Assembly (NCBI RefSeq): GCF_036288925.1
Contig: NZ_CP127167.1
Location: 930,001 to 994,000, forward strand
DNA length: 64,000 nucleotides
From: Haemophilus parainfluenzae
GTDB taxonomy: Bacteria; Pseudomonadota; Gammaproteobacteria; Enterobacterales; Pasteurellaceae
Reading direction: 5' to 3'
Under the pieces are notes generated by a model that saw only the letters and a list, made by a program, of their open reading frames with translations, searched no databases and was not told the origin of the DNA. Each line of letters begins with the position of its first letter. Within the stretch, counting starts at the first letter, position 1. Below are positions 50,123 to 58,930 of the stretch, in pieces. The translations under genes were made by a program, and so were the position numbers.

Positions 50123-52066
50123 ATGCGCCTGTTTATTGCCGAGAAACCCAGTCTTGGGCGAGCTATTGCCGATGTATTGCCAAAACCTCATCAACGTGGT
50201 GATGGTTTTATTAAATGCGGCAATGATGATGTTGTGACTTGGTGCGTGGGGCATTTGCTCGAACAGGCAGAGCCGGATGCCTACGATCCGAAATTCAAAC
50301 AATGGCGTTTAGAACATTTACCCATCATTCCTGAAAAATGGATTCTGTTACCGCGAAAAGAAGTCAAAAAACAACTTTCTGTGGTGGAAAAACTGATTCA
50401 TCAAGCTGATGTTTTAGTTAACGCAGGTGACCCGGATAGAGAAGGGCAGTTGCTGGTGGATGAAGTGTTTAGTTATGCCAATTTATCAGCGGAAAAACGT
50501 GATGGCATTTTACGTTGTCTGATTAGCGATCTTAACCCAAGCGCGGTCGAAAAAGCGGTACAAAAACTCCAACCGAATCGTCATTTTATTCCATTAGCCA
50601 CCTCTGCACTGGCGCGTGCTCGTGCGGATTGGCTTTATGGTATTAATATGACTCGCGCTTATACCATTCGCGGTCGCCAAGCGGGTTATGATGGTGTGCT
50701 TTCTGTTGGGCGAGTGCAGACCCCCGTATTAGGTTTGATTGTTCGACGCGATTTGGAAATTGAACATTTCCAACCAAAAGATTTCTATGAAGTGTTGGCA
50801 TGGATAAAAGACGAAAAAACATCTGAAAATCCGACCGCACTTTTTTCTGCACTTTGGCAACCAAGTAAAGCTTGCGAAGACTACCAAGATGAAGATGGTC
50901 GTGTGCTGTCTTTAGGCTTAGCCGAAAATGTGATGAAACGCATTACCGATCAACCTGCCGAAGTGACCGAATATGTAGATAAGCGCGAGAAAGAAACAGC
51001 GCCTTTGCCTTACTCGTTGTCAGCATTGCAGATTGATGCGGCAAAACGTTTTGGGATGTCGGCACAGAGCGTGTTGGATACGTGTCAGCGGTTATATGAA
51101 ACCCATCGTTTGATTACCTATCCTCGTTCTGATTGTCGCTATTTGCCGGAAGAGCATTTTGCTGAGCGACATAAAGTGATGAATGCCATTTCACTGCATT
51201 GTCAGACTTATCAAACCTTGCCATCGGTGGTGGATAGCGAGCAGCGTAATCGTTGCTGGAATGATAAAAAAGTGGAAGCGCACCATGCGATTATTCCGAC
51301 GGCTAACACACGCTCGAGCAATTTAAGCATTGATGAACAACGTATTTATGAATTGATTGCACGCCAGTATTTATTGCAGTTCTGTCCCGATGCGGAATAT
51401 CGTAAAAGCAAAATTACCTTAAGTATTGCGGGTGGTACTTTTGTGGCGCAAGCTCGTAACTTGCAAACAGCAGGTTGGAAAGCGTTGCTTGGCAAAGAAG
51501 ACGAAGATGAAAATCAAGAGCCGTTATTGCCGATCGTGAAGAAGGGGCAGATCCTGTATTGTGAACGAGGCGAAGTGGTGAGCAAAAAAACGCAACCGCC
51601 AAAACCATTTACCGATGCGACATTGCTTTCCGCCATGACAGGGATTGCACGTTTTGTGCAAGATAAAGAATTGAAAAAAATTCTGCGTGAAACGGATGGG
51701 CTTGGCACAGAAGCCACGCGTGCAGGTATTATTGAATTGCTGTTTAAACGCGGTTTTTTGACGAAAAAAGGACGCAATATTCACAGCACAGAAACAGGGC
51801 GGATCCTCATTTCAGCTTTGCCGGATATTGCTACGCAACCTGACATGACGGCACATTGGGAAGCGCAATTAACCGATATCAGCCAAAAACAGGCGAGTTA
51901 TCAGCAATTTATGTTTACGCTTAATCAAATGCTGCCGGATTTAGTGCGTTTTGTTGATTTCACCGCATTACGTCGTTTAAGTCAGATTTCAAAAGGTTTA
52001 AGCACACCAGCAACAAAACGAAAAAGAGCGGTCAAAAAATCGGAAGATTTACATGCTGAAAAGTGA
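50123..52066 (+). CDS. topB: DNA topoisomerase III
   Basis: Type IA topoisomerase that decatenates DNA. The 647-residue product has the N-terminal Toprim domain ([26 protein letters not shown] near 102), the catalytic Tyr in [15 protein letters not shown] near 328, and [15 protein letters not shown] near 530. It starts 4 bp after recR stops. The basic tail ([11 protein letters not shown]) contains an uptake-like word. Confidence 0.95.
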   Translation: MRLFIAEKPSLGRAIADVLPKPHQRGDGFIKCGNDDVVTWCVGHLLEQAEPDAYDPKFKQWRLEHLPIIPEKWILLPRKEVKKQLSVVEKLIHQADVLVNAGDPDREGQLLVDEVFSYANLSAEKRDGILRCLISDLNPSAVEKAVQKLQPNRHFIPLATSALARARADWLYGINMTRAYTIRGRQAGYDGVLSVGRVQTPVLGLIVRRDLEIEHFQPKDFYEVLAWIKDEKTSENPTALFSALWQPSKACEDYQDEDGRVLSLGLAENVMKRITDQPAEVTEYVDKREKETAPLPYSLSALQIDAAKRFGMSAQSVLDTCQRLYETHRLITYPRSDCRYLPEEHFAERHKVMNAISLHCQTYQTLPSVVDSEQRNRCWNDKKVEAHHAIIPTANTRSSNLSIDEQRIYELIARQYLLQFCPDAEYRKSKITLSIAGGTFVAQARNLQTAGWKALLGKEDEDENQEPLLPIVKKGQILYCERGEVVSKKTQPPKPFTDATLLSAMTGIARFVQDKELKKILRETDGLGTEATRAGIIELLFKRGFLTKKGRNIHSTETGRILISALPDIATQPDMTAHWEAQLTDISQKQASYQQFMFTLNQMLPDLVRFVDFTALRRLSQISKGLSTPATKRKRAVKKSEDLHAEK

Positions 52067-52183
52067 TTAAACTTAATACAATTAAGCAAAAAAAATGGGA
52101 AAGCGCTTGCGAAAAGCAAGAATTTTATATAACATTCACCACCAGTTTTCCTGCGAAATTGCAATTTATAAGAAGAAAGAATA

Positions 52184-52531
52184 ATGTACAATATTTTATT
52201 ATTTGTTTATGTATTAATTTGTATCGCCTTAATCGGCTTTATCCTTGTTCAACAAGGTAAAGGTGCGAACGCAGGTGCGTCATTTGGCGGCGGTGCATCA
52301 GGTACGATGTTTGGTTCTGCAGGTGCAGGTAACTTCTTAACCCGTACCAGTGCAATCTTAGCAACTGGCTTTTTTGTGATTGCTTTAGTGTTAGGTAACA
52401 TTAACTCTCACCGTGGCAACGTACAAAAAGGTTCGTTTGACGATTTATCTCAAACTGCTGAACAAGTTCAACAACAGCAACAACAAGTTGCTCCAGCGGT
52501 TGAAAACAAAAATAATGATATTCCGCAATAA
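52184..52531 (+). CDS. secG: Protein translocase subunit SecG
   Basis: Inner-membrane partner of SecYE, 115 residues, with two helices (about 3-24 and 51-70) around the Gly/Ala-rich GASFGGGASGTMFGSAG loop, and a Gln-rich tail. GAAGAAAGA precedes the ATG. tRNA-Leu follows at 20 bp and may be on the same transcript, an order known in other gammaproteobacteria. Confidence 0.95.
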   Translation: MYNILLFVYVLICIALIGFILVQQGKGANAGASFGGGASGTMFGSAGAGNFLTRTSAILATGFFVIALVLGNINSHRGNVQKGSFDDLSQTAEQVQQQQQQVAPAVENKNNDIPQ

Positions 52532-52551
52532 GGAATAAAAACAGAATAAAC

Positions 52552-52637
52552 GCTCTGGTGGTGGAATTGGTAGACACGCTATCTTGAGGGGGTAGTGGCC
52601 GCAGGCCGTGCGAGTTCAAGTCTCGCTCAGAGCACCA
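52552..52637 (+). tRNA. tRNA-Leu (anticodon GAG)
   Basis: Class II cloverleaf starting GCTCTGG, anticodon loop CTTGAGG, long variable arm, TTCAAGT T-loop and encoded CCA. An integrase gene lies just downstream, so its 3' end is the probable integration site. Confidence 0.95.
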
Positions 52638-52652
52638 TTTGACTAAACAAAG

Positions 52653-52683
52653 CCCCGCGAAACTAATCGCGGGGTTTTGTTTT
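52653..52683 (+). terminator. Terminator after tRNA-Leu
   Basis: CCCCGCGA (52653-52660) with TCGCGGGG (52667-52674) followed by TTTTGTTTT. Confidence 0.9.
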
Positions 52684-52760
52684 ATCCAGGTTTCACAAGG
52701 GTTTATAGCACTTTCACCCATCATATCTAATCGTCTCTAATTGTCTTTAATCGCTGTTTT

Positions 52761-52800
52761 TAGTAACACTATTAGTAACACTGACTTAGTTGATGTTACT
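52761..52800. repeat. Short direct and inverted repeats before the integrase gene
   Basis: TAGTAACACT occurs twice (52761-52770 and 52773-52782, 12-bp period) with the inverse TGTTACT at 52794-52800. These are candidate recombinase or excisionase arm sites, or an operator of the integrase promoter. Confidence 0.45.
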
Positions 52801-52841
52801 ATATCTATTATCTTGTATTACTGCGTTAGGGAAGAAATCTT

Positions 52842-54068
52842 ATGTCTAGAACCAAAAAACCTTTAACAGATACAGAAATCAGAAAAGCAAAGCCAAAAGA
52901 AAAAGAATATCCATTATCTGATGGTAACGGTCTTATTCTAAGAGTTAAGCCAAACGGATCTAAAATTTGGCTATTTAACTACTATCATCCAGTCACAAAA
53001 AAAAGAACAAATGCTGGCCTTGGAATGTATCCCCAAATCCAATTAGCAGATGCTCGTGCTAAACGTGAAGAATATCGTGCGTTACTTGCTAAAGGTATTG
53101 ATCCACAAGAAGAAAAAATCCGCATCCAACAAGAATATGAAAACCGTCTAAAAGATACGTTCCATTCTGTTGCAGAAAGTTACTTTAATGGTATTTACAA
53201 AGAAAAAGCTAAAAATCCAGAAACACGAGAAAAGAATTGGGAACGATTGAAAAATCATATCTTCCCTTATATTGGCGATAAGCATGTATCAGAAATAAAA
53301 GTAAAAGAGTTAGTTAGCATTTATGAAAAAATAGCAGATAGAAGTAACACGCTCAAAAAAATCCACCAGCTTGTCAGTGCAATTATGGATCATGCGATAA
53401 CAAAAGGTATCATAGAAAGCCATAACTGCAGATTGGCCGTGAAAAACTTCTATATAAAATCATCTACGCCACATCCCACTATTAAACTTGATGAACTCTC
53501 AAAATTATTCCAAGACTTAGAAAATGCTCGTATAGGGAAAAAAACCTATTTATTAATTTGTTGGTCATTCTTAACTGCATTACGACCAAAAGAGGCAGTA
53601 AATGCGGAATGGTCAGAAATTGATTTTGATAACAAGTTGTGGAATATCCCCAAAGAAAAAATGAAAGGGCAAGCAGACAAAAAACGACCGCATACTGTGC
53701 CTTTATCTTCACAAGCAATTCAGCTTTTAGAAGTGATGAAACTGTTTTCAGAAAATAGCTCTTTTGTTTTTGCTGGGCGCTCATCAAAAAATCAACCCAT
53801 GAATAAAGCAACCGTAAATGTTGCTCTAAAACGTATCGGCTATAAAGATAAATTAACTGCTCACGGCATCCGTGCGTTTATTAAAACATTCTTAGCCTCT
53901 CATAAAGTTGAACGCAATGTATCTGAAACTATTCTCTCTCATTTATTAGAAGGCGGAGACGACTTAGAAAATACTTACAATCGATATAATTATTTAGAAG
54001 AAAGAAAACCCATAATGCAGCTTATCGGTGATTATTGTGAATCTTGCGGAATGAACTTAAATTTATAA
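52842..54068 (+). CDS. int: Tyrosine integrase (P4/DUF4102 type)
   Basis: Site-specific recombinase of 408 residues. It has an N-terminal DUF4102 arm-binding domain (about 5-90: PLTDTEIRKAKPKEKEY), a SAM-like core-binding domain (about 105-200) and the catalytic domain with Arg248 in TALRPKEA, the HGIR box (His341, Arg344), His367 in ILSHLLEGG and the nucleophile Tyr near 379-382 (NTYNRYNY). It is complete and beside tRNA-Leu. It is related in its N-terminus to the broken integrase at tRNA-Ser. Confidence 0.95.
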   Translation: MSRTKKPLTDTEIRKAKPKEKEYPLSDGNGLILRVKPNGSKIWLFNYYHPVTKKRTNAGLGMYPQIQLADARAKREEYRALLAKGIDPQEEKIRIQQEYENRLKDTFHSVAESYFNGIYKEKAKNPETREKNWERLKNHIFPYIGDKHVSEIKVKELVSIYEKIADRSNTLKKIHQLVSAIMDHAITKGIIESHNCRLAVKNFYIKSSTPHPTIKLDELSKLFQDLENARIGKKTYLLICWSFLTALRPKEAVNAEWSEIDFDNKLWNIPKEKMKGQADKKRPHTVPLSSQAIQLLEVMKLFSENSSFVFAGRSSKNQPMNKATVNVALKRIGYKDKLTAHGIRAFIKTFLASHKVERNVSETILSHLLEGGDDLENTYNRYNYLEERKPIMQLIGDYCESCGMNLNL

Positions 54069-54103
54069 TTAGTATATTAAAAAAGTTTTTTATAGGTTTT
54101 AGT

Positions 54104-54204
54104 CTTCACCTCTTCACCTTTGGTATTTTTTATTTATAAATCAATGTTTTAAGTGGTGAAGACTACCCTTTTAACCCTTCACCAAGTCTTCACCAAAAGG
54201 TGAA
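54104..54204. repeat. Iteron-like cluster of CTTCACC repeats between int and the primase gene
   Basis: Six copies of CTTCACC or its complement lie in 100 bp: 54104-54110, 54112-54118, 54155-54161 (inverse), 54177-54183, 54188-54194 and 54199-54204 (inverse, GGTGAA). One pair forms an 11-bp inverted repeat, TGGTGAAGACT with AGTCTTCACCA. Candidate replication origin for the adjacent primase-helicase, or integrase arm sites. Confidence 0.6.
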
Positions 54205-54210
54205 CACTCA

Positions 54211-54240
54211 ATAAAAAAGCGGGATTTAACCCGCTATTTT
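54211..54240. terminator. Bidirectional terminator between int and the primase gene
   Basis: AGCGGG (54218-54223) with CCCGCT (54230-54235); leftward it is followed by six T, rightward by ATTTTT. Confidence 0.8.
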
Positions 54241-56009
54241 TAACTAAACATTTCATTTCGAAAACTATCAAAATCCTTAAAATGGATATTTGTCCTACGT
54301 CCAGTTTTGGTATGTCTCTTGATGAAATCATGTTTATTGCCATTCTGTTTTAAGGCTTGCTCAACCCCTATTACAAAGTTGTTCAGCCCTAATTCACCGA
54401 TATTCATCGCCTTTGTATAGGCTAAATATGCTGGGTAAAGGTGGGTTCTTATTTTGTCTAATCCCATGTTTGTAACACCAATAAAAAGCCCATCTGTTTG
54501 TTCTGTCGTGTAGAAATAACCAAAGAAGTCTGTAAGTGGATCAGATAGTTTTTTTACTTCTAACGCCTCTTGGCTTTCCATTTGTGCTTTTAAAGCCTTT
54601 TTCGCATCATTTGGATCAGGGAATGAATCAAACACCTTGCGGATAATTCCGCCCACTTCTAGGGTGATTTTATCCATAAAATGCGGATCACGTTCATCTT
54701 CTGGCACTATCTTTTTGAAGTCAAAAATAACACGTCTTCGATCAACTCCACCAGAACGCTCTGTAAATGAACAAGGTCTATTATTTATCAGCATAACTAG
54801 GGCCGTGATTTTTACGTCAAATGGATCTTGATAATTATATCTTACCCTTACAGTATCCCCGCCAGTGATAGATTTCAAACCGCTGCCGTCTCCAGCATAT
54901 TTTGATTGTTCAGGGCATAAAATCAGCGTTTTATTTTCAAGTCCAGATAGTCCGCGTTCATCATCAAACTTTTCTAAATTACTTGATGCAGTGTTTTTTA
55001 CACCAGCCAACAAAGTGGCGATACTGGCAAACACAGATTTACCACTTCCCCCCTTTCCTGTAATTTCAAAGAACATTTGCCAGTTGTAACGATTGGTTAA
55101 GATCGCATATAAAACGGCTAGGATGTTTCTAGCTTTATCTTTGTTTCCATCAGATACAAAGCTCAACCATTTGTCAAAGTGTGGCGTATCTGCAGCCTGT
55201 TTATCATACTTATGAGGAATAAAAGAGGTTAGCCAGTTTTGCCGATTATGCGATTCAAATTCCATTGTATTGCGATTTAACACACCATTCTCAAAGGCTA
55301 TCAAATCGTTAGACATTTCTCCCATTCTTGGCAACTGGGCTTTTAATGTCTTGATTAACCGCTCTATTGTAGAATCGCTGTAGTTAAATTCATTTTCATC
55401 GAGAAATTTAACTGCTTTCTCTTCCAAGTCATCATTTTCTTGTTTATTCCACGTTTTGCCATCATAAGCATAGATTTCCCTGCAACCACGCTGTAGCGCC
55501 ATATCTAAATTTAACCACTTTTGAAAGGCTCGTGATTTTTTGTTCGTTCCGTCTTTTTCTTTTAATTTCTCTGGCGGTACTATTTTCTCTGCGAAGTCTG
55601 CAGTCTCTTTATCATTACGTAAGAGTTGAATATAACCACTTAAATCTTCTTTAGTCTGCGCTGCAGCATCAAGAAGTTTGACTTCTATCGCATCAGAGTT
55701 TTTAGCTAAGTTTTGGCAAATAGCCGTTATTTCAGCTTGTGCCAGTTCACCATATTGAACAAGTTTTACTGATCGTTGATCTTCTTTGACTATGCGGATA
55801 GAAGAAATATTCTCTAATTGGTTTTCAGCAAGAATAACTGGTTTTATAGTGCTGTCTAATCCGTGAATTAAAGAACATAACAAGAGCCATTCTTCACCCT
55901 TTCCGTTATCCCATGCTTGCCAGGCTTTACGCCCAGCAAGAATAAAAATATCAGAGTAAGGTTCATGTGGTTGATCCGCAAGGTGCGGTGCATTGATTAA
56001 TTTAGCCAT
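54240..56009 (-). CDS. P4-type primase/SF3 helicase
   Basis: Replication protein of 589 residues. The C-terminal half is a superfamily 3 helicase with Walker A GKGGSGKS at 318-325, the D5-type upstream domain (FENGVLNRNTMEFESH near 240), and ILCPEQSKYAGDGSGLKSITGGD near 360-380. The N-terminal 150 residues resemble nothing I recognise and lack a clear Toprim or AEP motif, so primase activity is uncertain. Last gene of the leftward operon, next to the iteron-like cluster. GGAGG precedes the ATG, which overlaps the previous gene by 13 bp. Confidence 0.88.
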   Translation of the reverse strand: MAKLINAPHLADQPHEPYSDIFILAGRKAWQAWDNGKGEEWLLLCSLIHGLDSTIKPVILAENQLENISSIRIVKEDQRSVKLVQYGELAQAEITAICQNLAKNSDAIEVKLLDAAAQTKEDLSGYIQLLRNDKETADFAEKIVPPEKLKEKDGTNKKSRAFQKWLNLDMALQRGCREIYAYDGKTWNKQENDDLEEKAVKFLDENEFNYSDSTIERLIKTLKAQLPRMGEMSNDLIAFENGVLNRNTMEFESHNRQNWLTSFIPHKYDKQAADTPHFDKWLSFVSDGNKDKARNILAVLYAILTNRYNWQMFFEITGKGGSGKSVFASIATLLAGVKNTASSNLEKFDDERGLSGLENKTLILCPEQSKYAGDGSGLKSITGGDTVRVRYNYQDPFDVKITALVMLINNRPCSFTERSGGVDRRRVIFDFKKIVPEDERDPHFMDKITLEVGGIIRKVFDSFPDPNDAKKALKAQMESQEALEVKKLSDPLTDFFGYFYTTEQTDGLFIGVTNMGLDKIRTHLYPAYLAYTKAMNIGELGLNNFVIGVEQALKQNGNKHDFIKRHTKTGRRTNIHFKDFDSFRNEMFS

Positions 56010-56389
56010 TGTTTGCCTCCTTGCTCCGCATCAATCCCTAATCCAATTCCTGCGCATTGCTTAAATAGAAACGTATCTTTAAACTGAATCACTCTAATTT
56101 GCGCAGTAGGGTAGATTGTTTTGAAAGGCGCTATCGCCTCCTCAGCCTCTGCACGTTCTCTTCTTCCCTCTGCGTGAATAATGGGCGCGCGTGCATTGCC
56201 TAAGCTAATTTCTAGCGTGTAATGGTTTAAATTAATGGCTCTGATATTTGTGAGTTTACCCTGTTTAGCATAGGTGTGATGAAGGCTTAAAATATCCCCT
56301 TTGCTTTCTCGCATCGCGACAACAGTCAGCATAAATAAATCATCAACAACGTGAAAGCCAGCAGTTAAAATAAAAGCAGTTTTACTCAT
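55997..56389 (-). CDS. Island protein of unknown function
   Basis: A 130-residue protein starting MSKTAFILTAGFHVVDD; ATG 56389 has AGGGGGAAAT upstream. It is a mixed alpha/beta soluble protein with an acidic/arginine segment EGRRERAEAEEAIAPF. Not recognised. It overlaps both neighbours by a few bases, so it is translated as part of the primase operon. Confidence 0.75.
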   Translation of the reverse strand: MSKTAFILTAGFHVVDDLFMLTVVAMRESKGDILSLHHTYAKQGKLTNIRAINLNHYTLEISLGNARAPIIHAEGRRERAEAEEAIAPFKTIYPTAQIRVIQFKDTFLFKQCAGIGLGIDAEQGGKQWLN

Positions 56390-56894
56390 TATTTCCCCCT
56401 TGCAATTTATCACCCTCAATGCGTTCAATATTGAGTTGGTTTATTTGTGTGATAACTTCACCGAACTTATGAATTAAGTAGTCATTAGCTTGATTAAAGT
56501 TTCTGATTGTTTCTTGGTTATTTGGGTTAAGTTTTGCACCTTTTGCCTTAACCATTTCATTAAATAACTTTCCGCCTGTTTTTAATCTCACCACTAAATC
56601 AGTAAGTTCATCTCTAAACTTGATTTTGTGATGGAAGTCATCAGGATAGACTTCTAAACATTTACGGTTGCTATCTAAAATCAGTTTGAATTGGCGCGTA
56701 AGCTGGCTACATTTAAAAGCTAATGGATTCGCGTATAGTTTCCCTTGATATTTGTTTTTGGTCTCGCTACCTACGTTTCCTTGCGTATTTTTAACCAGTC
56801 CAGAATTGGGCTGGTTGGTGTTAGCAGAATGCAGATTTGCATTGCGGTTATCTTTCCACTGTTGAAGTTGTTGCATTGGGTTACTTGGTTTCAT
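56382..56894 (-). CDS. Island protein of unknown function, Asn/Gln-rich
   Basis: A 170-residue hydrophilic protein; ATG 56894 with AGGTGG upstream is preferred over a 32-codon extension. Residues 1-60 are Asn/Gln/Lys-rich and probably disordered (QQLQQWKDNRNANLH); the remainder is predicted helical. No domain recognised. Overlaps its neighbours by 8 and 14 bp. Confidence 0.7.
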   Translation of the reverse strand: MKPSNPMQQLQQWKDNRNANLHSANTNQPNSGLVKNTQGNVGSETKNKYQGKLYANPLAFKCSQLTRQFKLILDSNRKCLEVYPDDFHHKIKFRDELTDLVVRLKTGGKLFNEMVKAKGAKLNPNNQETIRNFNQANDYLIHKFGEVITQINQLNIERIEGDKLQGGNNE

Positions 56895-57087
56895 ATTGTG
56901 CCACCTTTCTAATTGTTGCTGCTTTCTTGATTTGTTCGATTGATGCCGCCAGTCCTTTGTAGTGTCCAGAGTGTAGATAATCTTCTGCAAAGGCTAAGAA
57001 TTGTTTAATCCGTTTGTAAGATTTCTCTAACTGCTCTGGTGTCGGTGTATAGGGTGCTTTGAATGCTTTGATTTTTTTAGCTTTCAT
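56881..57087 (-). CDS. Small basic island protein
   Basis: A 68-residue basic, mostly helical protein (MKAKKIKAFKAPYTPTPEQLEKS). GGGGGAG precedes ATG 57087. Function unknown; a DNA- or RNA-binding accessory is possible from charge only. Confidence 0.65.
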   Translation of the reverse strand: MKAKKIKAFKAPYTPTPEQLEKSYKRIKQFLAFAEDYLHSGHYKGLAASIEQIKKAATIRKVAQYETK

Positions 57088-57277
57088 TTTCTCCCCCTAT
57101 CAAAACCGAGATCACTTCTAACACTCGACCGCAAATATCAGCTTGCCCTATTTCGTGCTTACATCTGATTTTTGCCTGTAACGCCTCTCTAAGAGAGCCA
57201 TATTCGCCTGCTATGAATTGGCTGCCATTGTCATAAACAAAGATTAATTGATAGGGTAGGTTCACTTGCTCAGTCAT
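57077..57277 (-). CDS. Small island protein
   Basis: A 66-residue protein beginning MTEQVNLPYQLIFVYDNGSQ. ATG 57277 with AGGAGG upstream. It ends in a hydrophobic VLEVISVLIGG. Not recognised. Confidence 0.65.
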   Translation of the reverse strand: MTEQVNLPYQLIFVYDNGSQFIAGEYGSLREALQAKIRCKHEIGQADICGRVLEVISVLIGGENES

Positions 57278-57518
57278 TGCTTGCCTCCTGTAAACCTTCA
57301 ATAAAAGCTATGCGTTCTTCCATATCAATCTTGATATGGCTCAATAGGTTCTTAATGCCTTTGATAGTGTAGGCAATATCAAAAGAATCCATTTCATCGA
57401 ACAAATCAGGGGTGATAGATAACGCCAATAACATGCTTTCTAATTGTCCTAATCCGTCCATATGGAGCTTTAACGAATTAATCTGGCATTGTTCTACTTG
57501 GATAATGCGGTTAGCCAT
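57270..57518 (-). CDS. Small island protein
   Basis: An 82-residue acidic, helical protein (MANRIIQVEQCQINSLKLH). GGAGGTGG precedes ATG 57518. It overlaps the genes on both sides by 8 bp, so it is part of the same translationally coupled operon. Function unknown. Confidence 0.7.
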   Translation of the reverse strand: MANRIIQVEQCQINSLKLHMDGLGQLESMLLALSITPDLFDEMDSFDIAYTIKGIKNLLSHIKIDMEERIAFIEGLQEASND

Positions 57519-58476
57519 GTGCCACCTCCATTTCAGCAGATACAGAAAGGGTAGGAAGTGCCGCTAAAGCGCGGTTATTTTTGGGGTAGATTTTCATTGT
57601 TGGATTTCCGATAGATTTAGTTAATGTAAGAGTATCGCCCGTAAATGGGTGCGATACAGACTCAACTACCGCTATCGAACGGCTAGCCTTATTCGTGCGG
57701 ATAAACTCCGCCTTATTTCGGCTTATCATCTGTACCGCAAATTCGATATAAGACAACGCATCCGATTTTTCAGGAACGTGCAAGGAATGAATTTTAGGTA
57801 AAAAAATACCGCATTGATAAGGGTTGCGGTTGCCCTCGATAGTAGTAGTGCTTTCAATACTACCCACATTCTGCCCTGCTGGCAAGCTGTGATTTTTTAC
57901 AGAGTAAGATTCAGCTTTAACATCCACCACTGGTGTAAGTTTAGGGTTTTGATTAATTCTGCCAACAAATAACAAGGTATCGCCATCGGTAAAACGTGAG
58001 CGTGCTTGTTGTTCATTATCGGCAAGAAGTCTGATTTTGATTTGAGGTGCGCGAATAAGCGCAAAAATGAATTGATACATTTGCGTAAGTTCCTGATGTT
58101 GGTTTATAGGAACTACCGCTAGACTTTCCACGGTCGGGCGGTAGAACGTAACAAGGTGGAAAACTGCCACATCAGGAGGGCAGCCAGTCAAAGACTGCTC
58201 ATTACGCTCTACCATTGAGAGAATGATCGGATTTAGATTGAAAACAAAATCCGCATATTCTTTAGGTGTGCGAATGTTACGAACAAAAAAAGCACGGTCT
58301 AATGGAGTGCTATCGTTCGCCTGATGTAAATAGTTCAGCTTTCCACGGCTGGCAATCACTTTTTCTGATTGCGGGAAAATAATGCCAAAACTCACCGCAC
58401 TTTGTAAAGTAGGGTTTTGTAAATGTTTGTTGAAAATATTTCTAATTTGATTAGAATATTTATGAATTAAGTTCAT
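57511..58476 (-). CDS. Island protein, possibly Icd-like/Ash family
   Basis: A 321-residue protein. The segment AVVPINQHQELTQMY, then IKIRLLADNEQQARSRF and TLLFVGRIN, is like the core of the phage host-division-inhibitor (Icd-like)/Ash proteins that follow AlpA in many gammaproteobacterial elements; this link is tentative. A second part (about 240-320) is unlike anything I know. ATG 58476 is chosen for spacing from AGGA. An uptake word (near 58394) lies in the coding region. First gene after alpA; a strong hairpin lies in its leader. Confidence 0.65.
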   Translation of the reverse strand: MNLIHKYSNQIRNIFNKHLQNPTLQSAVSFGIIFPQSEKVIASRGKLNYLHQANDSTPLDRAFFVRNIRTPKEYADFVFNLNPIILSMVERNEQSLTGCPPDVAVFHLVTFYRPTVESLAVVPINQHQELTQMYQFIFALIRAPQIKIRLLADNEQQARSRFTDGDTLLFVGRINQNPKLTPVVDVKAESYSVKNHSLPAGQNVGSIESTTTIEGNRNPYQCGIFLPKIHSLHVPEKSDALSYIEFAVQMISRNKAEFIRTNKASRSIAVVESVSHPFTGDTLTLTKSIGNPTMKIYPKNNRALAALPTLSVSAEMEVAHG

Positions 58477-58526
58477 TTTCATTTCCTGTTTGAATTTAAT
58501 TGCTTGTTCCAAATACGTTTCTAGTT

Positions 58527-58558
58527 ACGCCATAGTTTCTTTTTCCTCACTATGGCGT
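58527..58558 (-). ncRNA. Leader hairpin between alpA and the Icd-like gene
   Basis: ACGCCATAG (58527-58535) pairs perfectly with CTATGGCGT (58550-58558) around a 14-base loop. On the leftward strand no T-run follows. In P1/P4-like elements this position holds the C4 antisense RNA that controls icd/ash; that identity is only suggested by position. Confidence 0.35.
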
Positions 58559-58567
58559 TTTTTTCTA

Positions 58568-58771
58568 TTAAGCACGTGCAGCCTTCTGTTCTTCAATCCA
58601 TTGATTCACTTCTTCTAAATCCCAGCGGACAAAGTTTTGTGAAAAGCGGATTGGTTGAGGGAATTTCTTAGCTTTTACAAGCTCGTTGAGTTTGGTGCGA
58701 CCAAAGCCAACAATATGGCAAGCGGTTTCACCAGAGATTAGTTTTTGTTGTGGGTTTAAATTTAGATTCAT
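58568..58771 (-). CDS. alpA: AlpA-family transcriptional regulator
   Basis: A 67-residue helix-turn-helix protein with ISGETACHIVGFGRTKLNELVKAKKFPQPIRFSQNFVRWDLEEVNQWI-type AlpA sequence (recognition part GRTKLNELV; strand VRWDLEEV). AlpA proteins activate excision or operon expression in P4-like satellites and in Gram-negative PICIs. Its leader contains two nested perfect inverted repeats, the outer one covering the ribosome site. Confidence 0.92.
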   Translation of the reverse strand: MNLNLNPQQKLISGETACHIVGFGRTKLNELVKAKKFPQPIRFSQNFVRWDLEEVNQWIEEQKAARA

Positions 58772-58775
58772 AAGA

Positions 58776-58847
58776 AAATACCTATCGTTTGTTTAACACT
58801 GTGGAATAGCGTTCTATTCCGTTGAGTTGTTCGAACGATAGGTATTT
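58776..58847. promoter_or_regulatory. Nested inverted repeats in the alpA leader
   Basis: Outer arms AAATACCTATCGTT (58776-58789) and AACGATAGGTATTT (58834-58847) are perfect 14-bp complements. Inside is the palindrome GGAATAG-cgtt-CTATTCC (58803-58820). The outer left arm includes the AGGT ribosome site of alpA, so in RNA it could be hidden by pairing; in DNA both may be operators. Confidence 0.7.
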
Positions 58848-58870
58848 AACCGTAAATTTAATTTTGATGG

Positions 58871-58930
58871 TCTAGAATATTCCGATTTACATAGAATGTT
58901 CCAGATAATGAAAAAAATGTTCTAGATTTC
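58871..58930. promoter_or_regulatory. Cluster of GAA/TTC half-site operators upstream of alpA
   Basis: TCTAGAATATTCC (58871-58883), TAGAATGTTCCAGA (58892-58905) and AATGTTCTAGA (58916-58926) are related imperfect palindromes, like the inner palindrome of the alpA leader. Probably binding sites of an element-encoded regulator. Confidence 0.5.

Noticed and set aside
52401..52724. 107-residue minus-strand frame across secG end and tRNA-Leu
   Set aside because: Antisense to a tRNA; this kind of frame is a well-known false gene.
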